A DNA stretch of 64,000 bases from JABDCD01 sp964469525 (GTDB lineage Bacteria > Pseudomonadota > Alphaproteobacteria > Rickettsiales > SXRF01): contig CAYXYU010000003.1 in the NCBI GenBank assembly GCA_964469525.1, positions 124,001 through 188,000 of the forward strand. The letters are read 5' to 3'. Made by a program: the position numbers and the translations under genes. Shown piece by piece: positions 34,050 through 42,043 of the stretch (its first letter is position 1; each line of letters starts with the position of its first letter). The notes beneath the pieces were generated by a model. That model was not told the DNA's origin, did no database searches, and worked only from the letters and a program-made list of their open reading frames with translations.

Positions 34050-35000
34050 ATGAACGCCATGGTTACGTGCAATGAAGATATCTCCAACCACAGGTTCGAG
34101 AAATGGCTGCTCGACAAGGTGAAAGGCCTGCCGCCTCTGAAGACCGCCGTCGTCCATCCGGTTGACCGTTATTCGCTGGAAGGGGCGATAGAGGCGGCCA
34201 TAGCGGGCATCATCCAGCCGGTGCTGGTCGGGCCGGAGCAGAAGATCCGGGTTGTGGCGAAGGAGGCAGGCCTTGATCTGCAGCCTTACGAGATTGTTCC
34301 TACCCAGCATAGCCATGAAGCGGCCGCGTGGGCAGTGGCCATGGTGCATGAGGGCACGGTGCATGCGCTGATGAAAGGCAAGCTCTCCACCGAAGAGCTG
34401 ATGCACGAGGTGGTGAAGAAGGAGACCGGCCTGCGCACCGGACGGCGCATGAGCCATGTCTTCGTGGTCAATGTGCCGAAATACCCCAAGCCGCTGTTCC
34501 TGACCGATGCGGGCATCAACATCAATCCGACGCTGATGGACAAGCGCGATATCGTGCAGAACGCCATCGACCTGTTCCACGCGCTGAAAATGGGCACGCC
34601 GAAGGTGGCCATCCTGTCGGCGGTCGAGTTCGTCATGGAAAAACTGCCCTCGACGCTCGATGCCACCGCATTGTGCAAGATGGCCGAGCGTGGGCAGATC
34701 GAAGGCGGTATTCTCGACGGGCCGCTGGCATTCGATAACGCGGTATCCAAGGAAGCGGCAGCCATCAAGGGACTGCATTCGGAAGTAGCAGGTAACGCCG
34801 ACATACTGGTGGTGCCCGACATCGAATCAGGCAACATGCTCTACAAGCAGCTGCGCTACTTCTCCGGCGCGCAAGGGGCGGGCATCGTCATGGGAGCGCA
34901 GGTGCCGATCATCCTGACTAGCCGCGCCGGCGACGCCGAGAGCCGCGTAGCATCGAGCGCACTGGCGCTGCTGTACCACCATCATGGGAGAAAGCTATGA
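34050..35000 (+). CDS. pta: Phosphate acetyl/butyryltransferase family protein
   Basis: 316-residue phosphotransacylase domain that makes acetyl phosphate from acetyl-CoA. Motifs: GTVHALMKGKLSTEELMHEVVKKETGLR in outline (about 99-125), LFLTDAGININPTLMDK near 150, GGILDGPLAFDNAVS near 223, ADILVVPDIESGNMLYK near 250. This is the catalytic part of proteins often annotated as enoyl-CoA hydratase/phosphate acetyltransferase, without any extra domain. Start chosen at the ATG with AAAGGG eight bases ahead; an ATG 21 bases upstream lacks one. It overlaps the acetate kinase start (ATGA). Confidence 0.88.
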   Translation: MNAMVTCNEDISNHRFEKWLLDKVKGLPPLKTAVVHPVDRYSLEGAIEAAIAGIIQPVLVGPEQKIRVVAKEAGLDLQPYEIVPTQHSHEAAAWAVAMVHEGTVHALMKGKLSTEELMHEVVKKETGLRTGRRMSHVFVVNVPKYPKPLFLTDAGININPTLMDKRDIVQNAIDLFHALKMGTPKVAILSAVEFVMEKLPSTLDATALCKMAERGQIEGGILDGPLAFDNAVSKEAAAIKGLHSEVAGNADILVVPDIESGNMLYKQLRYFSGAQGAGIVMGAQVPIILTSRAGDAESRVASSALALLYHHHGRKL

Positions 35001-36010
35001 GCGTTATTCTTACCTGCAACGCCGGCTCCAGCAATACCAAGCTGGCGGCGTTCGACGCTAGGACGCTGAAGCGCAAGGGACATACCGTCATCCGCGACAA
35101 CCCCGCTGAAGTGACGGAATGGCTGTGCTCCATCGGTTCGCTGGGCATCGATGCCATCGGCCACCGCGTCGTGCATGGCGGGCGCGAGTTCACGAAGCCC
35201 ATGCCCATCACACCTGCCGTCATTGCCAAATTGAAAACCTTTATCCCGCTGGCGCCGCTGCACCAGCCCGCCGCGCTGAAACTGATTGCGGAAACCCGGA
35301 AACTGTATCCAAAGCTGCCGCAGATCGCCTGTTTCGACACGGCCTTCCACCATACGCTGCCGGAGATCGAACGCCGCCTGCCGCTGCCGCGCAAGCTGTA
35401 CGCTCAGGGCATGATGCGCTACGGGTTCCATGGGCTTTCCTATCACTATATTGCCGGTAAACTGCCGGAATATGCGCAAGGCCGCGTCATCGTGGTGCAT
35501 CTGGGCGGCGGCGCCTCGGCCTGTGCCATGAAAGGCGAGATCAGCGTAGCGAGCACGATGGGGTTTTCCACGCTCGACGGGCTGATGATGACCACGCGCC
35601 CCGGCGCCCTCGATGCCGGCGCAGTACTGCACCTGCTGGGGTCCAGGAAAATGTCGCTGAAAAAAGTAACCGACATGCTCTACCAGAAGTCGGGGCTGCT
35701 TGGCGTTTCCGGCATCAGCGGCGACATGCGCGATCTGATTGCGAGTCAAAAACCGGAAGCGCGCGAGGCGGTGGAACTATACTGCTATCTCGCCGCCAAA
35801 CAGATTGCCGGGTTGCTTCCGTCGTTAGGTGGGCTGGATGCGCTGGTCTTTACCGGCGGCGTTGGCGAGAACCAGGAAGAGGTGCGCAATAAAATCGTTT
35901 CCTACCTGCGCTGGATTGGTGATTTCAAGGTGCAGGTTATTCCCACCGATGAAGAAACGGTCATCGCCGAGGCCTGCCGTACCTATCTTACCTCCAGGAA
36001 AGTGGCGTGA
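34997..36010 (+). CDS. ackA: Acetate kinase family protein, short form
   Basis: 337-residue acetokinase, about 60 residues shorter than standard AckA. Kept: NAGSSNTKLAAFD (8-20), GHRVVHGG, CFDTAFHHTLP, RYGFHGLSYHY, VVHLGGGASACAM and FTGGVGENQEEVR. Changed: the usual TRSGDLDPG reads TTRPGALDAG. Converts acetyl phosphate and ADP to acetate and ATP; with the overlapping pta gene it forms a complete acetate pathway. Overlaps both neighbours by four bases, so stoichiometric translation with Pta and the P-type ATPase is likely. Confidence 0.88.
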   Translation: MSVILTCNAGSSNTKLAAFDARTLKRKGHTVIRDNPAEVTEWLCSIGSLGIDAIGHRVVHGGREFTKPMPITPAVIAKLKTFIPLAPLHQPAALKLIAETRKLYPKLPQIACFDTAFHHTLPEIERRLPLPRKLYAQGMMRYGFHGLSYHYIAGKLPEYAQGRVIVVHLGGGASACAMKGEISVASTMGFSTLDGLMMTTRPGALDAGAVLHLLGSRKMSLKKVTDMLYQKSGLLGVSGISGDMRDLIASQKPEAREAVELYCYLAAKQIAGLLPSLGGLDALVFTGGVGENQEEVRNKIVSYLRWIGDFKVQVIPTDEETVIAEACRTYLTSRKVA

Positions 36011-38655
36011 CCGGCGACTGGCACAGCTGGCCTGTCGATAAGGTGCTGCATGAGATCGATAGCGATCCACACGGCCTGTCGGTGCAGGAAGTCGAAACGC
36101 GCCGCAGGAAATACGGCGAGAACCGGCTGCCCGAAGGTCGAAAAATCACCCTGATCGGATTGTTCCTGCACCAGTTCTTAAGCCCGCTGATTTATATCCT
36201 GCTGGCGGCGGCGGGATTTTCCCTGTGGACCGGCGAACTGAGCGACGCGGCGTTTATCTTCGCCGTGCTGCTCATCAACGCCGCTATCGGTACCTTTCAG
36301 GAATATAGCGCCGAAAAAGCCGCCCATGCGCTGAAAAAACTGGTGCCGGCGCATGCCAGCGTGCTGCGCGAGGGCAGCCGCCAGACCGTCGAGGCGCATG
36401 AGCTGGTGCCGGGCGATATGGTGTTGCTTTCTTCCGGCGACAAGGTGCCGGCTGATTTGCGCCTGATTGAAACCTCCAGCCTCCTGATCGATGAATCATT
36501 GCTGACCGGCGAGTCGCAGTCGGTGGAAAAAAGCGCGGATGAAACATTGCCTGAAGACATGGCACTGGCAGAGCGCGTGAACATGGCTTTCGCGGGGACG
36601 CTGGTGGCGAAGGGCCGCGCCACCGGCGTGGTCATTGCCACGGCGGGGGAAACGCAGATCGGGCGTATCACCAGCCATGTCGCGGAGAGCGAAGACGTCA
36701 AGCCGCCGCTGCTGTCGCGCATCGACCAGCTGGCGCTGCGCCTGGCCATGGTCATGCTGGCGGTGATCGCGCTGCTGTTCGTCATCACCCTCCTGCGCGG
36801 CCATTCCTGGCTGGAGATGGTGCCCGTCGCCATTGCACTGGCGGTGGCTGCCGTGCCGGAAGGCATGCCCGCCGCCATCACTGTGGCGCTCTCCGTCGGC
36901 ATGCGGCGCATGGCCGCGCACAATGTCATCATCCGCCATATGGCTGCCGTCGAAACACTTGGTTCCTGCACCTGCATCGCCTCCGATAAGACCGGTACGC
37001 TGACCATAAACGAAATCACCGTCGAGCAGGTGACGCTGCCGGACGGGACGATATTCAGGGTCCGCGGCGAGCATATTGAATCCGATGCCGATCACCGGCA
37101 TGCGTCGTTGCGCGCGCTTGCCCGCGCCGGCGTACTGGCGAACGAGGCCTCCACGATCCGCCACGAGGATGGGTGGAAGCATGAGGGCGACAAGGTGGAC
37201 ATCTCGCTGCTGGTGTTCGGCAGGAAATGGGGATTGTCGCGGGAGGAGGCGCTGGAAAAGCATCCGGAGCAGGCGACCATACCTTACGAATCGCAGCAGG
37301 GATTCTCCGCCGCTATCTGCGGCGGCGGGAACGATATGCGCATTTTCGTCAAGGGCAGCGTCGAGAAGCTGCTGCCCATGTGCACGCAGATGCAGGGCGA
37401 AAACGATGATGTGCCGCTCGATGCCGCCGCCATCGAAAATCAAATGGAGCAGTTGGCCGGAAACGGCTACCGCGTGCTGGCCTTTGCCGAGGGGAACGTT
37501 CCCCCGGATGCCGACATGGACGACCCGCACGTATTGCTGGAGAACCTGACCTTTCTTGGCCTGGCCGGGATGATCGATCCGCTGCGTCCGGAAGCGAAGG
37601 AAGCGGCCAGAGCCTGCTTCGAGGCGGGTATCCGCGCGATCATGATCACCGGCGACCACCCGGTGACGGCGCTGGCCATCGCCCGGCAGCTGGAGCTGGC
37701 GGATCAGCAGACGCGGGCGGTGACAGGCCGGATGCTGCAAGAGAAGGAAGGCGATGCATTGCAGGAACTGATCCGGGAAACCACGGTCTTTGCCCGTATC
37801 GAGCCGGAGCAGAAGCGGGTGATAGTGGAGAGCCTCATCGAGGCCGGGCATTATGTGGCGGTGACGGGCGACGGCGTCAATGATGCACCGGCATTGAAAG
37901 CGGCGCATGTCGGCGTGGCGATGGGCGCGCGCGGCACGGACGTGGCGCGGGAGAGTTCCGACATCGTGCTAGCCGACGATAATTTCGCCTCCATCATCGA
38001 GGGCGTGCGGCAGGGCAGGGTGGTCTATGCCAACATCCGCAAGGTGATCTTCCATTTTATTTCCATCGGCGTCGCAGAGATTCTGCTGTTCCTGCTCGCC
38101 ATCGCCGCCGGGCTGCCCATGCCGCTGACCACCGTGCAGCTGCTCTGGCTCAACCTGGTGACCGGCGGGCTGCAGGACTTGCCACTGACGCTGGAAAAGG
38201 CCGAAGGGGAGGAACTGAAACAGAAGCCGCGCCCACCTGCCGAGCCGGTCTTCAACCGGCTGATGATCGAACGCGTTCTAATGAATGGAGCGCTGATCGG
38301 CCTGGCGGCGTTTCTGCTGTTCTATTGGCTGCTGGCGCAAGGTTATGGCGAAGAGGATGCACGTAATATTATCCTGCTGCTGATGGTGCTGTTCGAGAAC
38401 GTGCAGGTCCTGAACAGCCGCTCGGAGACGCGCTCCATCTTCCGCCAGCCCTTTTTCAGCAATCCCTTGTTGATTGGCGGCATCATCCTTGCCCAGGCTA
38501 TCCATATAGCCGCCATGCACGTATCGCTGGGTCAGGAGGTGCTGGAAGTCCGCCCCGTGTCGCTCAGTATGTGGGGTGGTCTGATAGGGATTTCGGTGCT
38601 GTTGCTGGCGGCGAACGAGGGGTACAAGGCGATAAAACGGCGGGATCAGGCGTAG
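36007..38655 (+). CDS. P2-type cation-transporting ATPase (second copy)
   Basis: 882-residue P-type ATPase with GTG start overlapping the ackA stop. N-terminal cation-ATPase segment (NRLPEGRK near 39), actuator loop DESLLTGES, M4 VPEGMPAAITVAL near 285, phosphorylated D327 in SDKTGTLT, KGSVEKLLPMC in the nucleotide domain, VTGDGVNDAPALK in the hinge, M6 NLVTGGLQDLPLTLE. Only distantly similar to the island ATPase (different M6 and nucleotide loop), so it is not a recent duplicate. Ion unknown. Third gene of the pta-ackA-ATPase operon. Confidence 0.9.
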   Translation: MTGDWHSWPVDKVLHEIDSDPHGLSVQEVETRRRKYGENRLPEGRKITLIGLFLHQFLSPLIYILLAAAGFSLWTGELSDAAFIFAVLLINAAIGTFQEYSAEKAAHALKKLVPAHASVLREGSRQTVEAHELVPGDMVLLSSGDKVPADLRLIETSSLLIDESLLTGESQSVEKSADETLPEDMALAERVNMAFAGTLVAKGRATGVVIATAGETQIGRITSHVAESEDVKPPLLSRIDQLALRLAMVMLAVIALLFVITLLRGHSWLEMVPVAIALAVAAVPEGMPAAITVALSVGMRRMAAHNVIIRHMAAVETLGSCTCIASDKTGTLTINEITVEQVTLPDGTIFRVRGEHIESDADHRHASLRALARAGVLANEASTIRHEDGWKHEGDKVDISLLVFGRKWGLSREEALEKHPEQATIPYESQQGFSAAICGGGNDMRIFVKGSVEKLLPMCTQMQGENDDVPLDAAAIENQMEQLAGNGYRVLAFAEGNVPPDADMDDPHVLLENLTFLGLAGMIDPLRPEAKEAARACFEAGIRAIMITGDHPVTALAIARQLELADQQTRAVTGRMLQEKEGDALQELIRETTVFARIEPEQKRVIVESLIEAGHYVAVTGDGVNDAPALKAAHVGVAMGARGTDVARESSDIVLADDNFASIIEGVRQGRVVYANIRKVIFHFISIGVAEILLFLLAIAAGLPMPLTTVQLLWLNLVTGGLQDLPLTLEKAEGEELKQKPRPPAEPVFNRLMIERVLMNGALIGLAAFLLFYWLLAQGYGEEDARNIILLLMVLFENVQVLNSRSETRSIFRQPFFSNPLLIGGIILAQAIHIAAMHVSLGQEVLEVRPVSLSMWGGLIGISVLLLAANEGYKAIKRRDQA

Positions 38656-38825
38656 TCCGCCAGAGCGAAGCGTGGTGCATCGGAGAGGACTAAACTCGAA
38701 CCGGATTTTGGAATTTTTAGGCGGGTTTCAAGAATGGGCAACAGTATTTAAGTGTGGTAAATTTAATGATTTATTGAACAATAACTGTTATGTTGCAGGG
38801 CATTAATGATTCAGGGGGGATCTAA

Positions 38826-40475
38826 ATGTCAATAAACACTGAAGACAGGCTAACATTAATCGAAGCGCGCCTTTCCAAGATTGAAAACCATCTTGGGGTG
38901 TCATCTCCCAAACCTATCGCAACTTCTGTGGACGGGCCTTGGACACAAGTAAAGCCATCAGCAATAAATCAACCGCTGCAGCCTTCCGCGCCGCACGTAG
39001 AAAAGCCGGGTAATTGGCTCGGCATTGTTGCGGTGATCTGCTTTGTGTTGGCGGCTGGATTTATCGTAAAACTTTCCATTGAGTCAGGATGGCTTACGCC
39101 GACAAGACAAATAGGTTTAGCTGCATTGCTCGGACTCAGTCTTATCGGCACTGGCTTTGCATTAATGAAATCAGACCGCGAATATGCAAGTCTGCTTCCA
39201 GGTGCGGGTATTGTTGTGCTTTATCTTACTACTTTTGCTGCCCATCGTTATTATTCGCTCATTTCATTTGAGTCGGCAATCGCTCTAGTAAGCGTAGTTT
39301 CAGGTTTATGCATATGGTTATATACACAAATCAAACACGATATTTACGCCGTCACAGCCGCCGCTGGAGCCTATCTTTCTCCTGTTATCTTAGGTCTTAA
39401 TACGGGTGTCGAATTTTCGCTTTATTATTTCCTGCTGTGCTCTGTAGCGTTTGCGGCAATTTCCATATGGGTGCAGTCACGGACACTGACTTTAATATCC
39501 GCTTATTTAGCCATTTTAATGAGCGCGGTTATTGGTTTTGAAATTCATCAGGACATGTTGGTTGCGATTATTCTTACGCTACATTTTCTTGTTTTTGCCG
39601 CGGGAACGTATTTATACACTACACAAAATCGTTTGCCTTTAAGTGAGCAGGAGTCTTGGAGCTTTCTACCTGTGCTTCTCGCATTTTATGCGATGGAATA
39701 TTACTTTATTGAACGTATTCAGCCCGGTCTAGCTCCATGGATTTCATTAGGATTTGCTGGCGTTCTAATGGGGCTTTATCTCTCCGCAAAAAGATATTTC
39801 CCGGATAGCTTAGGAAGTCAGACATTGGTATTGGCGTTCACCACTCTTGTGTGCTTCCATTCTGTGTATCTTGAGTTGCTGCCTGTAAATGCTCGTTCTT
39901 GGCTATTCGTGATCATCATGCTGGGCGCTGCTTTTTTTCCATCCAATCTTTCTGCAAAGAAACAAGGCGGTCCCTTTTACATTCCGTTCCTTGCGGTTTT
40001 AGCGATTCTTGCCATTGAGTATGTAACGATGCTTTTCCATCTTTTTGATGCGGGAGAGCTATCTTGGTTGACGGTTTCTTTTGCTGCCTTTGCTAGCATA
40101 TGGTGCGTGATTGTAAGGATAGGCGACAAATTGAATGGACAAGGAAAATATGGCCATACGCTCCTTATTGCAACACATTTGCTTGCTGTAATGGGGCTTT
40201 ATCGACTGACAACAGATATAGGTTCGCTGACTGTTTCGGCATCTTGGCTATTCTACGCAGTGTGTGTGATGGTATTCGCATTCAGTCGCAAAGACGAAAT
40301 CATGGCAAAATCAGCGCTCTTTGTACTTGCCTTCGCTGCAGGTAAGGCGCTGTTGTATGATGCGGCGTCTGCGGCAACGGTTTTACGTATTGGTTGCCTA
40401 TTGCTGACAGGAGCAGTTCTGTACGGTTGTGGGTTGTTGATGCGAAAGATTGCTGGCTGGAAAACCAATTTTTAG
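38826..40475 (+). CDS. DUF2339-type polytopic membrane protein
   Basis: 549 residues: a short coiled-coil N-terminus (EDRLTLIEARLSKIENHLG), a proline-rich linker, then about 14 membrane helices from residue 62 to the end. GIVAVICFVLAAGFIVKLSIESGWLTP and AAGAYLSPVILG are typical of DUF2339. Function unknown. The gene is clearly AT-richer than the P-type ATPase before it and dsbB after it, and it ends 132 bases from the 3' end of tRNA-Leu, both suggestive of acquisition. The upstream 170 bases hold no gene but contain tRNA-like debris near 38673-38706. Confidence 0.8.
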   Translation: MSINTEDRLTLIEARLSKIENHLGVSSPKPIATSVDGPWTQVKPSAINQPLQPSAPHVEKPGNWLGIVAVICFVLAAGFIVKLSIESGWLTPTRQIGLAALLGLSLIGTGFALMKSDREYASLLPGAGIVVLYLTTFAAHRYYSLISFESAIALVSVVSGLCIWLYTQIKHDIYAVTAAAGAYLSPVILGLNTGVEFSLYYFLLCSVAFAAISIWVQSRTLTLISAYLAILMSAVIGFEIHQDMLVAIILTLHFLVFAAGTYLYTTQNRLPLSEQESWSFLPVLLAFYAMEYYFIERIQPGLAPWISLGFAGVLMGLYLSAKRYFPDSLGSQTLVLAFTTLVCFHSVYLELLPVNARSWLFVIIMLGAAFFPSNLSAKKQGGPFYIPFLAVLAILAIEYVTMLFHLFDAGELSWLTVSFAAFASIWCVIVRIGDKLNGQGKYGHTLLIATHLLAVMGLYRLTTDIGSLTVSASWLFYAVCVMVFAFSRKDEIMAKSALFVLAFAAGKALLYDAASAATVLRIGCLLLTGAVLYGCGLLMRKIAGWKTNF

Positions 40476-40607
40476 TTAGAACCGCTCATCATATTGAACT
40501 CTAAAGACTCACCCCTCAACTGCCCAAACTGGGTATCGGAAAGTTAGAATCAGCGCCTCTTTGACTGGAGCGGATTCGAACCATATTGGCAATAGCCACT
40601 TCCGAAG

Positions 40608-40694
40608 TGGTGCCCCCGGTCGGAATCGAACCGACACATCCTTGCGGATACCAGATTTTGAGTCTGGCGCGTCTACCAGTTCCACCACAGGGGC
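40608..40694 (-). tRNA. tRNA-Leu (anticodon CAA)
   Basis: 87-nt class II tRNA with encoded CCA. Acceptor GCCCCTG pairs with CGGGGGC; D-arm GGTGGAACTGGTAGACGC; anticodon loop CTCAAAA (CAA) closed by CCAGA/TCTGG; variable arm TATCCGCAAGGATG; T-arm GTCGGTTCGATTCCGACC. Decodes UUG. Confidence 0.95.
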
Positions 40695-40707
40695 ATCGGC
40701 ACGTGTC

Positions 40708-40730
40708 ATACTCGGGCCTGACCCGAGTAT
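40708..40730. repeat. Inverted repeat upstream of tRNA-Leu
   Basis: Perfect 9-bp arms ATACTCGGG and CCCGAGTAT around CCTGA. Placed just 5' of tRNA-Leu and upstream of dsbB, in a cluster with two more hairpins; no T run, so a dispersed palindrome is more likely than a terminator. Confidence 0.55.
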
Positions 40731-40746
40731 CCATCATTTTTTAAAT

Positions 40747-40772
40747 GGATCCCCGCTTTCGTGGGATGACAG
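40747..40772. repeat. Dispersed palindromic repeat related to the rplU/rpmA element
   Basis: Imperfect hairpin GGATCCCCGCTTTCGTGGGA followed by TGACAGG. It matches the rplU/rpmA element in its GGATxCCCGC stem and TGACA flank. Confidence 0.5.
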
Positions 40773-40805
40773 GTTTCTTACCACTCCTGCCTCGTGGAGA
40801 AACCT
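40771..40805. repeat. Long hairpin 5' of dsbB
   Basis: AGGTTTCT (40771-40778) pairs with AGAAACCT (40798-40805) and the inner CCAC with GTGG, making a 12-bp interrupted stem. Immediately after it, 40811-40827 repeats the 5' end of tRNA-Leu at 15 of 17 bases on the minus strand. Nothing else recognisable lies between tRNA-Leu and dsbB. Confidence 0.45.
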
Positions 40806-40936
40806 GGTTGGTTCCACCACACGGGCTCACAAATAGCCTGTCACTATAAGCGAGCGAAACGCGCGGTCAAGCCCGCGCAAGCCTTGCCTTTGCGCGCCTG
40901 CCGTTCTACGATGCCGGCAGGCAGGACTCACTATTC

Positions 40937-41452
40937 ATGAACATTCAACATTTCCTCAAGAACCCGTCGCCCCGGCCGCTTTTACTGCTGGCGGCGGCAT
41001 TTTCGGCGGCGATGCTGGCAGTCGCGCTGATCGGCCAGTACGGGTTTGACCTGTTTCCCTGTAAACTGTGTATTTATCAGCGTTATCCGTATCTTGCCAT
41101 CGTTCTGGTCGGGCTGGGTGCCGCCTGGCTGGTCAAGTCCCCCCGTATGCTGTTTTACGCGCTCCTGCTTGTCGGCGCGCTGTTCGCGCTGGATGCAGGA
41201 ATCGCCTTTTACCATGCCGGGGTCGAGCTTGGCTGGTTCCCCGGCCCCGGCGGCTGCACCAACAACCCTTCTTCCGGCCAGACGATCGAGGAAATGCTGG
41301 AAGAGATCCGAAATGCGCCGCTGGTTTCGTGCGACCAGGCGATGATCGAAGTGCTGGGATTATCCATGGCGGCATGGAACGCTATTGCCGCAACGCTGGC
41401 GGCCGTCGGCATCTTCTGGCTGCTGGCGAGGATACGAAAGGCTGGTGCATGA
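40937..41452 (+). CDS. dsbB: Disulfide bond formation protein B
   Basis: 171-residue inner-membrane quinone reductase that reoxidises DsbA. Four membrane helices; periplasmic redox pairs C42/C45 (PCKLCIYQRYPY) and C107/C132 (GGCTNNP and VSCDQA). The QRYPY segment next to CxxC is a family signature. The stop overlaps the coq7 start (ATGA), so it shares the quinone theme with the next gene. Confidence 0.93.
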   Translation: MNIQHFLKNPSPRPLLLLAAAFSAAMLAVALIGQYGFDLFPCKLCIYQRYPYLAIVLVGLGAAWLVKSPRMLFYALLLVGALFALDAGIAFYHAGVELGWFPGPGGCTNNPSSGQTIEEMLEEIRNAPLVSCDQAMIEVLGLSMAAWNAIAATLAAVGIFWLLARIRKAGA

Positions 41453-42000
41453 ATACCACAGCAGGCAGGAAACTCCCGGGAGACCTGTCGGAGAACGAAC
41501 GTATCCACCGCATGATCCGCGTCAACCATGCGGGGGAGTATGGCGCCAAGCGGATTTATGCCGGGCAGCTTGCCGTGCTCGGCAAAAAAGCCTGCGCGCC
41601 GGTTTTGCGGGAAATGGCTGACCAGGAGCAGCATCATCTCGACACGTTCTCACAGCTGATGGCGGCGCGGAAAGTGAGGCCTACCGCGCTGATGCCGCTA
41701 TGGCACGTCGCCGGGTACGCGCTCGGCGCCGCCACCGCGCTGCTGGGCGAAAAAGCCGCGATGGCCTGCACGGCGGCGGTCGAATCGGTGATCGACGAGC
41801 ATTATGCGAGGCAGGAACAGCAGTTGGGGGAGGAGGAAGCGGAATTGCGAAGCATGGTGACCCAGTTTCGCGAAGACGAACGCGAGCACCACGATATGGC
41901 CTTGGCGCACGGGGCGAAATCCTCACCGTTTTACCATATATTAACCACTTCCATAGTATACCAGACCAAGGTTGCCATCTGGCTGTCGACGCGCCTCTGA
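41449..42000 (+). CDS. coq7: Demethoxyubiquinone hydroxylase
   Basis: 183-residue di-iron hydroxylase for the late C6 hydroxylation in ubiquinone synthesis. Carboxylate and histidine ligands are seen as NHAGEYGAKRIYAGQ, EMADQEQHHLDTF, AVESVIDEHY and FREDEREHHDMAL, the expected E, ExxH, E, ExxH set. Start is the ATG overlapping dsbB; the frame is open far upstream but that is the dsbB shadow. Ends with the family's IVYQTKVAIWLSTRL. Confidence 0.95.
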   Translation: MNTTAGRKLPGDLSENERIHRMIRVNHAGEYGAKRIYAGQLAVLGKKACAPVLREMADQEQHHLDTFSQLMAARKVRPTALMPLWHVAGYALGAATALLGEKAAMACTAAVESVIDEHYARQEQQLGEEEAELRSMVTQFREDEREHHDMALAHGAKSSPFYHILTTSIVYQTKVAIWLSTRL

Positions 42001-42043
42001 GCGTGTCCGGGCGATGGCTCGGCGGAAGGTAAAAAGGGCAAGC

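Noticed and set aside
36496..37908. 470-codon open frame antisense to the second P-type ATPase
   Set aside because: Covers the conserved ATPase core; no independent coding evidence.
40564..40580. TGGAGCGGATTCGAACC downstream of tRNA-Leu, resembling the 3' end of a second tRNA
   Set aside because: T-arm stem does not pair and no acceptor stem or other arms can be built; kept only as a hint in the tRNA-debris observation.
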